This document shows, in pieces, positions 8,507 to 16,088 of a stretch of DNA of 64,000 bases. The notes under the pieces were generated by a model. It was not told the DNA's origin. It did not search any database and saw only the letters and a program-made list of their open reading frames with translations. This stretch comes from Pseudomonas kielensis (GTDB taxonomy: Bacteria > Pseudomonadota > Gammaproteobacteria > Pseudomonadales > Pseudomonadaceae): contig NZ_JACMYG010000017.1 of assembly GCF_014236655.1 (NCBI RefSeq), positions 46,310-110,309 on the forward strand, written 5' to 3'. The number at the start of each line of letters is the position of its first letter. Position 1 is the stretch's first letter. The translations under genes were made by a program, and so were the position numbers.

Positions 8507-9547
8507 ATGAAACCGCTGCCGATGCGCCTGGGGGACCTGTCCGTCGGCTTTGTCCATAGTCTGGCGGATGCCGTGCGCAGCCACGGCTGTGACCCGCAAC
8601 CCCTGCTGGAGCAATACGGCCTGGACGTCGCGCGTCTGGCCGAGGCCGGTGCCCGGCTGTCGATTCCGCGCTACATGCGCCTGGGCCACGCCGCCATCCA
8701 ACTGACCGGGGACCCGGCCCTGGGCTTGCGCATGGGCCAGCTCAGTCGGCTGGGTCAGGTCGGGCTGGCCGGGGTGACGGCTGCCCAGGCGCCGACGGTG
8801 CGCGAAGCGGCGCGTTGCCTGATTCGCTTCGAGGCCTTGTACGGCTCCAACTATCGCGGCCAGTCGAGCTTCCATGAGGACACCCAAGGGGCCTGGCTGC
8901 GGTTCTACTCCATCAGTCCATACAACGCCTATAACCGCTTTGTGGTGGACTCGATCATCGCCGGCTGGTTACAGCAGCTGTCAAGCCTCTGCCCCGAGCC
9001 ACTGCGGGCCGAGCGCATCGAGATTGAATTCCAGGCACCCGACTACTCAGAACGCTATGCCGTGCTGGGGGACTGCGCCCTGCAGTTTGGCGCCGAGCAC
9101 AATCAGTTGCGCCTGAGCCAGGCCAGCCTGGCGCAACGCAACCCCGAGCACTGCCCCAGCACCTGGCGCCTGCTGCTCAAACTGTGTGAACGGGAACTGG
9201 AGCAGTTGACCCGCACCCGTAGCCTGCGCGAACGCATCACGCAGCTATTGGGGCCGTTGCTCAATGGCGGTCGTGAACCCGACCTGGAAGAAGTGGCGGC
9301 ACGCTTGAAGCTGCCAACCTGGACCTTGCGCCGCAAGCTCGCTGAAGAGGGTACGCAGTTTCGCGCGATTCTCAACGACACCCGCCGCGACCTGGCCATG
9401 ACCTACATCCGCGACACGGAACTGGCCTTTGGCGAAATCGCCTACCTGTTGGGATTTGCCTCGGCCGAAGCCTTTCAACGCGCCTTCAAACGCTGGAACG
9501 GCCAGACGCCCGGCGAGTTTCGCCGCAGCCATCGGCAATCGGCGTGA
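8507..9547 (+). CDS. AraC-family transcriptional regulator
   Basis: A 346-residue regulator. Residues about 15-200 match the Arabinose_bd (DUF-type) sensor domain common to OruR/ArgR-like and VirS-like regulators (PRYMRLGHAAIQLTGDPALGLRMGQ). Residues about 240-340 form the double helix-turn-helix domain, with LEEVAARLKLPTWTLRRKLAEEG as the first and FGEIAYLLGFASAEAFQRAFKRWNGQTPGEFR as the second motif. It begins 3 bases after the nitrilase-like gene, so translational coupling is likely. The neighbour order fadH, nitrilase-like, AraC is conserved in P. aeruginosa, but the regulon is not known to me. Confidence 0.9.
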   Translation: MKPLPMRLGDLSVGFVHSLADAVRSHGCDPQPLLEQYGLDVARLAEAGARLSIPRYMRLGHAAIQLTGDPALGLRMGQLSRLGQVGLAGVTAAQAPTVREAARCLIRFEALYGSNYRGQSSFHEDTQGAWLRFYSISPYNAYNRFVVDSIIAGWLQQLSSLCPEPLRAERIEIEFQAPDYSERYAVLGDCALQFGAEHNQLRLSQASLAQRNPEHCPSTWRLLLKLCERELEQLTRTRSLRERITQLLGPLLNGGREPDLEEVAARLKLPTWTLRRKLAEEGTQFRAILNDTRRDLAMTYIRDTELAFGEIAYLLGFASAEAFQRAFKRWNGQTPGEFRRSHRQSA

Positions 9548-9573
9548 AGCCAACGTAACTGGTAGCAGCGCCA

Positions 9574-9660
9574 CTACAACTCTGTAGCGTCGTCCGCCGG
9601 CTCCAGCGGGTCGAGTTCGAATGCCTGATATTCCAGCAGCTCTTCTTGATAATCGTCCAT
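9574..9660 (-). CDS. 28-residue acidic micropeptide
   Basis: A short open frame encodes 28 residues beginning MDDYQEELLEYQAFELDP and ending ATEL; 10 of its residues are Asp or Glu and none is Lys or Arg. It has a clear ribosome-binding site (AAGGA, eight bases before the ATG) and lies 14 bases after the stop of another micropeptide frame, so the two look like a bicistronic message. It runs convergent to the AraC gene, 26 bases away. I do not recognise a named family. Acidic character, the SD and the dedicated promoter argue for a real gene; the function is unknown. Confidence 0.65.
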   Translation of the reverse strand: MDDYQEELLEYQAFELDPLEPADDATEL

Positions 9661-9674
9661 TGCCAATTCCTTTT

Positions 9675-9758
9675 TTAGTCGTGTCGAAAACCGTTGCCCA
9701 AATGACCTGCGCCATCAGCATAAAGTGCCCGCATGAAAGAAAAATGACGCGGGTACAC
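9675..9758 (-). CDS. 27-residue micropeptide, GTG start
   Basis: A short frame starts at GTG (9758) with AGGAG five bases upstream and encodes MYPRHFSFMRALYADGAG, then HLGNGFRHD. The stop TAA merges into the ribosome-binding region of the next micropeptide (AAAAAAGGAATTGG). It lies about 33 bases downstream of the inferred start of an Anr-type promoter. It is basic and histidine-rich, unlike its acidic partner. Alternatives are that it acts as a leader peptide controlling the second frame, or that the transcript works mainly as a small RNA. No family recognised. Confidence 0.5.
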   Translation of the reverse strand: MYPRHFSFMRALYADGAGHLGNGFRHD

Positions 9759-9797
9759 GGTGGCTCCTGCTCATAAAACGTAGCAGACACTTCAAAA

Positions 9798-9838
9798 TTT
9801 ATCATGGGCGCCGGTGAGCGCAGCTTGATGCAGGTCAA
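9798..9838 (-). promoter_or_regulatory. Anr/FNR-type promoter for the micropeptide operon
   Basis: The sequence TTGAT-GCAG-GTCAA (9825-9838 on plus; TTGAC-N4-ATCAA on minus) matches 9 of 10 positions of the Anr/FNR box TTGAT-N4-ATCAA. On the minus strand a -10-like GATAAA (9803-9798) follows 21 bases later, the spacing of class II FNR activation near -41.5. The only gene it can drive is the micropeptide pair; the plus-strand side faces the 3' end of a convergent gene. Confidence 0.7.
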
Positions 9839-9886
9839 GCGCCCGGCTGCGTTACCCCAAGAGGGGCCGCAGCACTGGCGGACGGG

Positions 9887-10786
9887 TTACTGGCCGGAGG
9901 ACGGCATGGGCGTGATCGGCTCGCTCGGGGCAGGCAGCGAATCAGGGTTGGCCGGGGGTGGGGTCACTGTAGGCGCGGTTTCTGGCACAGGTTCCGGTAC
10001 CGGCTGCGGCGAAGGTTGCGGGGCGGCCTGAGGGGCGGCTTCGATGGCCTTCTCGGGCGTGATCGGTGCGGCTTCGGGCGGCGGTGCTACCGGCTCGGAG
10101 GCGGCCTGTGCAGCCGGTGCCGGCTCAGGCATGGCGGGGACCACAGGTTCGGCGGCAGGCATTGGCGCAGGTTCTGCGGCAGGCGTCGGCGCGACCGGCG
10201 CGAGCTTGGCTTCCGGCACACCGAGGTCAGTCTTGGGCTTCTCGGTGATATGGGCGGCTTTCTTCACATCCGGTGGCAGGAACAATTCCACCAGGGCAAA
10301 AAAGCGCTCATAGAACTTGCCCGAGGTGACCGTCTCGCTCGCAACCTTGACCATCGAATCATCGGAGGAGCCGATCGGCATCGACACCGACCCCAACACG
10401 CCGACGCCGAGGCTGGCGGAGTTGTTGGTCTTCTTCAACGCATAGCGGTCCTGCAAGGCGTTGGCAAACATGGTCGCGTGATGGCTGCTGTCTTCGGCGC
10501 ACACCACGCTGAAGCTGATCTCCATGTGGGTGTCGCCGGTCTGCTGGAAGCTTTTGTGGCCGCTGATCAGTTTCGGGTCGGAACTGGTGATGATATAGCC
10601 CTGGCTCAGCAACGCCCGGCGGGCGGCTTCACAGGACGCGGTGTCGGTCACCGGGTATTTGCGCGAGAAGGTTCCGGAGTCGTCGAAGTTCTCATGCTCA
10701 TAAATGGCTTGGTCCTTCGCGCAACCGGCTGCGGCAGCCAGCACCAGCGCCAGTCCCGCGGTACGCATAGGGAATGATGTGAACAT
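9887..10786 (-). CDS. DUF2242-type lipoprotein with Pro/Ala/Glu-rich tail
   Basis: A 299-residue predicted lipoprotein. The signal peptide ends in the lipobox AAAAGC (cysteine about residue 21). Residues 22-200 resemble the DUF2242 family of Pseudomonas outer-membrane lipoproteins (YEHENFDDSGTFSRKYPV; CEAARRALLSQGYII). From about residue 205 the protein is a low-complexity tail of Pro, Ala, Glu and Val that may cross the peptidoglycan or be disordered. The frame opens upstream at 10849, but the ATG at 10786 has AGGA nearby and begins the signal peptide. Function is not known. The 3' end is followed by the intergenic Anr box, so it is convergent to nothing close by. Confidence 0.8.
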   Translation of the reverse strand: MFTSFPMRTAGLALVLAAAAGCAKDQAIYEHENFDDSGTFSRKYPVTDTASCEAARRALLSQGYIITSSDPKLISGHKSFQQTGDTHMEISFSVVCAEDSSHHATMFANALQDRYALKKTNNSASLGVGVLGSVSMPIGSSDDSMVKVASETVTSGKFYERFFALVELFLPPDVKKAAHITEKPKTDLGVPEAKLAPVAPTPAAEPAPMPAAEPVVPAMPEPAPAAQAASEPVAPPPEAAPITPEKAIEAAPQAAPQPSPQPVPEPVPETAPTVTPPPANPDSLPAPSEPITPMPSSGQ

Positions 10787-10938
10787 TGAACATCCTGAGG
10801 AAATCGGTACGGGGCGTATTGTGCAACAGTTCACCCTGTGACGGCGCATGGATTAGTGACTTGTACACCTGACCCCTCTACTGACCATCGTTTGCCGGAA
10901 AAGTCGCGCACTCAGGTGACCGATGAACAGATGAACAA

Positions 10939-10972
10939 TAAAAAACCCCGGCCTGGTGGCCGGGGTTTTTGT
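10939..10972 (-). terminator. rho-independent terminator after ppiD
   Basis: A stem AACCCCGGCC / GGCCGGGGTT with loop TGGT has A and T runs on both sides (AATAAAAA on the left, TTTTTGTTT on the right). It lies 26 bases past the ppiD stop and could work in both directions. Confidence 0.9.
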
Positions 10973-10998
10973 TTGCAGCTGTACGCGTCAGTCAGCTA

Positions 10999-12858
10999 TC
11001 AGTAACGCTTGACGTCGGCCTCGCTTTCCAACTGCTTGCGGTAGGCAGCAAAGTCTTGCTGGCCGACACGCGAAGCGAGGAAGCGGCGGTACTCGGCCTT
11101 CTCCTCGTCAGTTGGCGCTGCAGCTTCGTTCACCCCATTGAGGCGCACGATCACCAGGCTGCCGTCAGGCAGGGTCACGCTATCGAAGCTCGGCTTGTCC
11201 TTGGCAGCAGGCTTGGGCATGCGGAACAAGGCTTGCAGCACGGCAGGTTCGACACCTTCCTGACCACGGGTGGCCGCTTCGGTGACTTTCCAGCCCAGGC
11301 TGTCGATCGCCGTCTTGCCGTCGCGAAGGCTGGTTACCAGCTCCTCGGCCTTGGTCTTGGCCGCAGCACTGGCGTGCTCCTTGACCAGTTGCGCACGAAT
11401 CGCTGTTTCAACGCTCGCCAGAGGCAGTTGCTCAGGTTTGCGATGCTCTTTGGCGCGCAGCACGATCACGGTTTCCGGATCCAGTTCGATGGCGGTGCTG
11501 TTGGCACCCTCATCCAGCACTTCCGGACTGAACGCTGCAGTGATCACGGCACGGTTGGCCGCAACACCTTCGCCACCTTCACGGCCGAACGGCGCGGAAG
11601 TGTGTACGGTCAACTTCAGATCGGCCGCTGGCTGGGCCAGGTCGGAGGATTCGAACGAGGAGTCTTCCAGTTGCTTGGTCGCCTCGACGAACAGCTGTTC
11701 CACTTGCTGGGTTTTCAGGTCGCGGGTCAGCTTGTCCTTGAGGCTGGCAAAGCTCGGCACTTCTGGCGCTTCGACGCCCAGCAACTTGATCAGGTGGTAA
11801 CCAAAGCTGGAGCGAACCGGCGCCGAGACCTGGTCTTTGTCAAGCGCGTACAGCGCTGTTTCAAAGTCCGGGTCATAGACGCCTGGGCCTGCGTAACCCA
11901 GGTCACCGCCATTGGCAGCCGAACCTGGATCCTGGGAGAACTCCTTGGCCAAGGCCTCGAAGCTTTCACCCTTGGCCAGGCGCGCTTGCAGCTCTTCGAT
12001 CTTGGCCTTGGCTTGCGCCTCGGTCACCTTGTCGTTGACTTCGATCAGAATGTGCGCAGCCCGGCGTTGTTCGGCCAGGTTGGCGATTTCTTTCTGATAG
12101 GCGTCCTGCAGCGCTTCGTCTTTCACGGTGACCTGGTCGAAGAAGGAGGACTTCTTCAGTTCCAGATAGTCGATGACTACCTGATCAGGGGTCATGAATT
12201 CCTTGGCGTGCTCGTCGTAGTAAGCCTTGACCTCGGCATCGGTCAGCTTGACCGAGGCAGGATCAGCCTTGACGGTCAGGGTCGCGAAATCACGGGTCTG
12301 TTTTTCCAGACGGGCGAAGGCCAGTACCTGGGCATCGGTGACAAAACCGCTGCCTGCCAGGCCGGCACGCAATTGGCCGATCAGCATTTCCTGAGCCAGC
12401 ATCTCGCGGAACTGCAGGCGGCTGTAGCCCAACTGACGAACTACCTGGTCAAAACGCTCGGCACTGAACTTGCCGTCGACCTGGAATTCAGGTGTCAGCA
12501 GGATCACCTGGTCCAGAGCCGCTTCGGAGAAAGCGAACTTCGAATCATGGGCGCCTTGCAGCAGCAGTTTGCGATCGATCAGGCCCTTGAGGGCCGATTC
12601 GCGCAGCATTTTTTCATCCAGCAAGGAGGCGTCGAAGTCCTTGCCCAGCTGTTGCATGAGTTGGCGGCGTTGCATATCAACCGCCTGGCTCAGCTCGTTC
12701 TGGCTGATTTCTTCACCATTGACCTTGGCCACTTCGTTCTTCGAAGAGGAGGCCTGGAAAATGGCATCGACACCGGTCAAGGCCATCAGTGCAACGATGA
12801 CCCCGATAATAGTCTTGGCAATCCAGCCTTGTGAATTGTCCCTGATATTTTGCAGCAT
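10999..12858 (-). CDS. ppiD: periplasmic folding chaperone PpiD (SurA N / PPIC domains)
   Basis: A 619-residue inner-membrane-anchored chaperone that helps proteins leaving the Sec translocon. One membrane helix lies at about residues 12-34 (WIAKTIIGVIVALMALTGVDAIF). The SurA-like N-terminal chaperone region follows, then a parvulin domain at about residues 265-360 (RRAAHILIEV, GGDLGYAGPGVYDPDFETALYAL, FGYHLIKL) and a second, degenerate parvulin-like region. E. coli PpiD has a similar size (623). A GGGGGA precedes the ATG. It is the last gene of the lon-hupB-ppiD order; a terminator between hupB and ppiD suggests it has its own promoter. Confidence 0.95.
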   Translation of the reverse strand: MLQNIRDNSQGWIAKTIIGVIVALMALTGVDAIFQASSSKNEVAKVNGEEISQNELSQAVDMQRRQLMQQLGKDFDASLLDEKMLRESALKGLIDRKLLLQGAHDSKFAFSEAALDQVILLTPEFQVDGKFSAERFDQVVRQLGYSRLQFREMLAQEMLIGQLRAGLAGSGFVTDAQVLAFARLEKQTRDFATLTVKADPASVKLTDAEVKAYYDEHAKEFMTPDQVVIDYLELKKSSFFDQVTVKDEALQDAYQKEIANLAEQRRAAHILIEVNDKVTEAQAKAKIEELQARLAKGESFEALAKEFSQDPGSAANGGDLGYAGPGVYDPDFETALYALDKDQVSAPVRSSFGYHLIKLLGVEAPEVPSFASLKDKLTRDLKTQQVEQLFVEATKQLEDSSFESSDLAQPAADLKLTVHTSAPFGREGGEGVAANRAVITAAFSPEVLDEGANSTAIELDPETVIVLRAKEHRKPEQLPLASVETAIRAQLVKEHASAAAKTKAEELVTSLRDGKTAIDSLGWKVTEAATRGQEGVEPAVLQALFRMPKPAAKDKPSFDSVTLPDGSLVIVRLNGVNEAAAPTDEEKAEYRRFLASRVGQQDFAAYRKQLESEADVKRY

Positions 12859-12923
12859 GCGTCCCCCAGAAACGGTTGAACTTCAAAATTAGGCAACCGT
12901 GGAGCGTGGGTAGAATCCGGATA

Positions 12924-12950
12924 GAAGAAAGGCGCATCCGAGGATGCGCC
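12924..12950 (-). terminator. terminator between the tRNA-like element and ppiD
   Basis: The 9-bp perfect stem GGCGCATCC / GGATGCGCC is followed on the minus strand by TTTCTTCT. It lies 10 bases beyond the encoded CCA of the tRNA-like element, so hupB and the element share a transcript that should end here. Confidence 0.75.
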
Positions 12951-12960
12951 TTCTCGTAAC

Positions 12961-13036
12961 TGGCGGAGCGGTCGGGGCTCGAACCCGCGATCCCCGGCGT
13001 GCCAGGCAATATTCCCATCGCCCGTACTACCGCCCC
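12961..13036 (-). pseudogene. decayed tRNA-Asp-like gene
   Basis: 76 nt on the minus strand follow the layout of bacterial tRNA-Asp. The acceptor arm pairs fully (GGGGCGG with CCGCTCC, one G-U), discriminator G and CCA are encoded, T8-A9 and the T loop TTCGAGC are present, and the T stem lacks only pair 49-65. The D stem has a mismatch and the D loop lacks the GG pair at its usual place. The anticodon arm has lost one base; the anticodon reads GGC instead of GTC and only two of five stem pairs remain. It lies 53 bases after the hupB stop and directly before a terminator. I infer a tRNA-Asp copy that has decayed; a non-translational role of the tRNA-like 3' half is possible. Confidence 0.7.
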
Positions 13037-13089
13037 GCTGCCATGTCAGGCATGACCCCGACCCGGATAGGCAAAAAACCGAGTGAGGC

Positions 13090-13362
13090 TTAGTTGACAG
13101 CTTCTTTCAGTGCTTTACCGGCTTTGAAGCCTGGCTTTTTGGCAGCAGCGATTTCCAGAGTCTTACCGGTCTGTGGGTTGCGACCGATACGAGCTGGACG
13201 GTCAGTCACGGAGAAAGTACCGAAACCTACCAGAACTACAGAGTCGCCGGCCTTGAGGGCACCAGTGACGGATTCGATTACAGCGTCCAGCGCACGGCCA
13301 GCAGCAGCTTTCGGGATATCAGCGGATGCAGCGATAGCATCAATCAGTTCCGACTTGTTCAC
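13090..13362 (-). CDS. hupB: DNA-binding protein HU-beta
   Basis: A 90-residue histone-like protein that bends and compacts DNA as a dimer. The sequence starts at GTG with NKSELIDAIA and carries the family signature GFGTFSVTDRPARIGRNPQTG with the arginine-rich beta arm and the C-terminal helix PGFKAGKALKEAVN. The frame is open upstream to 13416, but the GTG at 13362 has AAGGGGA in place and gives the normal length. A strong sigma-70 promoter lies about 95-125 bases upstream. Order lon-hupB-ppiD is conserved across gamma-proteobacteria. Confidence 0.96.
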   Translation of the reverse strand: MNKSELIDAIAASADIPKAAAGRALDAVIESVTGALKAGDSVVLVGFGTFSVTDRPARIGRNPQTGKTLEIAAAKKPGFKAGKALKEAVN

Positions 13363-13455
13363 TCTAAGTCCCCTTATATCTATTTGAGATGATTCTAAGT
13401 TTTTTGGTGAAAGCAAAAACGAGTGCTGAATGGCCTACAGACACTTAAGAGCCGC

Positions 13456-13485
13456 TTTATAACAAGGGCTCTAAAAAGCTGTCAA
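13456..13485 (-). promoter_or_regulatory. sigma-70 promoter of hupB
   Basis: On the minus strand a perfect -35 TTGACA (13485-13480) is followed after 18 bases by TATAAA (13461-13456), or after 17 bases by TTATAA. It lies between lon and hupB and points at hupB. Confidence 0.8.
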
Positions 13486-13509
13486 GGAAGCCCCCCAGGC
13501 TAATACGTA

Positions 13510-15906
13510 CTAATGCGTGCTAATTCTTTCCTTAGAGTCAGACTCGCGTTTTTCATCCTTTGCAACTATCTCGGGAGCCACATCGGGCAAGGGCTCCGGC
13601 GCGTATTGCAGCGCAATTTGCAGGACCTCGTCAATCCATTTAACCGGTTTAATCTGAAGATCTTGCTTGATGTTGTCGGGAATTTCCTTCAAATCGCGTA
13701 CGTTCTCTTCAGGAATGATCACCGTCTTGATCCCGCCGCGATGTGCCGCCAGCAGTTTTTCCTTCAGGCCGCCGATGGCCAGGACTTGACCGCGCAGGGT
13801 GATTTCGCCGGTCATGGCGACATCCGCCCGCACCGGGATCCCGGTCAGTGCCGACACCAACGCCGTGCACATGCCTACACCCGCACTAGGACCGTCTTTG
13901 GGCGTAGCCCCTTCCGGCATGTGGATGTGGGTGTCGCGCTTCTCATGGAAGTCCAGGGGAATCCCCAGGCTCTTGGCCCGACTACGTACGACCGTCAGCG
14001 CAGCGGTGATCGATTCGACCATCACATCGCCCAGCGAACCGGTCTTGATCAGTTGACCCTTGCCCGGCACCACGGCCGCTTCGATAGTCAGCAATTCACC
14101 GCCCACCTGGGTCCACGCCAGGCCCGTCACTTGGCCCACCTGATCCTGCTGCTCGGCCAGGCCGTAGCGGAATTTGCGCACGCCCAGGAAGTGCTCGAGC
14201 ATGTCGGCCGTGACCTTCACCGAGAAGCGTTTTTCCAACGCGTGCTCTTTGACAGTCTTGCGGCAGACCTTGGCAATCTGGCGCTCCAGCCCACGCACAC
14301 CGGCTTCGCGGGTGTAGTAACGGATGATGTCGCGGATCGCTTCAGCTTCGAATTCCAGCTCGCCCTTTTTCAGGCCGTTGGCCTGGATCTGTTTCGGCGA
14401 GAGGTATTTGACCGCGATGTTGATCTTCTCGTCTTCGGTGTAACCCGGCAGGCGGATCACTTCCATACGGTCGAGCAGCGCCGCGGGAATGTTCATCGAG
14501 TTCGAGGTGCACAGGAACATCACATCCGAGAGGTCGTAATCGACTTCCAGGTAGTGATCGTTGAAATTGTGGTTCTGCTCGGGGTCGAGCACTTCCAGCA
14601 AAGCCGATGCCGGATCGCCTCGCATGTCGCTGCCCATCTTGTCGATTTCATCGAGCAGGAACAGCGGGTTGCGCACGCCCACTTTGGTCATCTTTTGAAT
14701 CAATCTTCCTGGCATCGAACCGATGTAAGTACGGCGATGACCACGAATTTCCGCTTCGTCACGCACGCCACCCAGGGCCATACGAACAAATTTACGGTTG
14801 GTGGCGTGGGCAATCGACTCCGCCAGGGAAGTTTTACCTACCCCAGGAGGACCGACCAGGCACAGTACCGGACCACGAATTTTCTTCACGCGCTTTTGCA
14901 CGGCGAGGTATTCGAGGATCCGTTCTTTGACTTCTTCCAGACCATAGTGGTCGGCGTCGAGAATGTCTTCGGCACGGGCCAGGTCCAGGCGGACTTTGCT
15001 CTGCGCTTTCCACGGCACCTGGACCAGCCAGTCGATGTAGGTGCGCACCACGGTCGCTTCTGCCGACATTGGCGACATTTGCTTGAGCTTGTTCAGCTCA
15101 GCCAAGGCCTTGGCCAGAGCATCTTTTGGCAGGCCGGCGGCATCAATGCGTTTTTTCAGCTCTTCGACTTCGTTGTGGCCCTCTTCGCTGTCGCCGAGCT
15201 CTTTCTGAATGGCCTTCATCTGCTCATTCAGGTAGTACTCGCGCTGACTGCGCTCCATTTGTTTCTTGACCCGGCCACGAATACGTTTTTCGACCTGCAG
15301 CAGGTCGATTTCCGCATCCAGCAACGCCAGCACGTGTTCGACACGGGCCGACAGGTCGAGGATCTCGAGGATTTCCTGCTTCTGCTCGATTTTCAGCGCC
15401 ATGTGCGCGGCCATCGTATCGACCAGGCGGCCTGGCTCGTCGATGCTGTTGAGCGACGACAGGACTTCGGCAGGGACTTTCTTGCCCAGTTGAACGTATT
15501 GTTCGAACTGCGACAGCAAACTGCGAACGAACACTTCCGACTCGCGCTCTGGCGCGTCGACTTCGTCGATCAGGGAAACTTCGGCACGGCAGTGGCCGTC
15601 CACTTCAATGAAACGCTCGACAGCACCACGTTGCTCACCCTCGACCAGCACCTTGACGGTGCCATCAGGCAGCTTGAGCAGTTGCAGCACGGTGGCGATG
15701 GTCCCGACGCGGTACAGCGCGTCTTCTCCGGGATCGTCGTCGGCAGGGTTTCTCTGGGCCAGCAGCAGAATCTGCTTGTCGCCCGTCATCGCGGCCTCGA
15801 GGGCTTCGATAGATTTCTCGCGCCCCACGAACAGCGGGATAACCATGTGCGGATAAACCACGACATCACGCAATGGCAGGAGAGGCAATTCGATGGTTGT
15901 CTTCAT
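13510..15906 (-). CDS. lon: ATP-dependent protease Lon
   Basis: A 798-residue AAA+ serine protease that degrades misfolded and regulatory proteins in the cytoplasm. The N-terminal LON substrate domain covers about residues 8-200 (LPLLPLRDVVVYPHMVIPLFVGR). The Walker A motif is LVGPPGVGKTSLA (about residue 355), and the proteolytic serine-lysine dyad is in PKDGPSAGVGM (about 678) and GQVLAIGGLKEKLLAA (about 721). The open frame extends upstream to 15984, but the ATG at 15906 begins MKTTIELPLLPLRD, the usual family start. A heat-shock promoter motif lies 61-87 bases upstream. E. coli Lon has 784 residues. Confidence 0.97.
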   Translation of the reverse strand: MKTTIELPLLPLRDVVVYPHMVIPLFVGREKSIEALEAAMTGDKQILLLAQRNPADDDPGEDALYRVGTIATVLQLLKLPDGTVKVLVEGEQRGAVERFIEVDGHCRAEVSLIDEVDAPERESEVFVRSLLSQFEQYVQLGKKVPAEVLSSLNSIDEPGRLVDTMAAHMALKIEQKQEILEILDLSARVEHVLALLDAEIDLLQVEKRIRGRVKKQMERSQREYYLNEQMKAIQKELGDSEEGHNEVEELKKRIDAAGLPKDALAKALAELNKLKQMSPMSAEATVVRTYIDWLVQVPWKAQSKVRLDLARAEDILDADHYGLEEVKERILEYLAVQKRVKKIRGPVLCLVGPPGVGKTSLAESIAHATNRKFVRMALGGVRDEAEIRGHRRTYIGSMPGRLIQKMTKVGVRNPLFLLDEIDKMGSDMRGDPASALLEVLDPEQNHNFNDHYLEVDYDLSDVMFLCTSNSMNIPAALLDRMEVIRLPGYTEDEKINIAVKYLSPKQIQANGLKKGELEFEAEAIRDIIRYYTREAGVRGLERQIAKVCRKTVKEHALEKRFSVKVTADMLEHFLGVRKFRYGLAEQQDQVGQVTGLAWTQVGGELLTIEAAVVPGKGQLIKTGSLGDVMVESITAALTVVRSRAKSLGIPLDFHEKRDTHIHMPEGATPKDGPSAGVGMCTALVSALTGIPVRADVAMTGEITLRGQVLAIGGLKEKLLAAHRGGIKTVIIPEENVRDLKEIPDNIKQDLQIKPVKWIDEVLQIALQYAPEPLPDVAPEIVAKDEKRESDSKERISTH

Positions 15907-15966
15907 GATTTCGCCTCTACGGCGGCCATAAGGCCGTAAACAGATGGAAGTAAGCTTGAAACCAAG

Positions 15967-15993
15967 ATGGGGGCTGCCTTGCAAAAAAACAAG
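15967..15993 (-). promoter_or_regulatory. sigma-32 heat-shock promoter of lon
   Basis: On the minus strand CTTGTT (15993-15988) is followed after 15 bases by CCCCAT (15972-15967), close to the sigma-32 consensus CTTGAA-N(13-15)-CCCCAT. It lies 61 bases upstream of the lon ATG, and lon is a classic heat-shock gene. Confidence 0.75.
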
Positions 15994-16043
15994 CTGATTA
16001 GCAGAGCTCGATAAAGATCGCAGCCGGCAACAGCCCGTACAAA

Positions 16044-16071
16044 AGCAAAGGGGCCCGAAGGCCCCTTCTTT
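16044..16071 (-). terminator. terminator of the tig-clpPX block
   Basis: The stem AAGGGGCC / GGCCCCTT closed by the stable tetraloop TTCG is followed on the minus strand by TGCTTTT. It lies 17 bases after the clpX stop and separates clpX from lon. Confidence 0.85.
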
Positions 16072-16088
16072 ATCCAGCAGTGCGACGC

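Noticed and set aside
10969..12834. 621-residue open frame opposite ppiD
   Set aside because: Antisense shadow; ppiD shows the expected domains and start signal.
13513..15939. 808-residue open frame on the plus strand opposite lon
   Set aside because: It is a shadow of the lon codons in a high-GC genome: low-complexity His/Gln/Arg composition, no domain, no start signal. Lon has full catalytic motifs.
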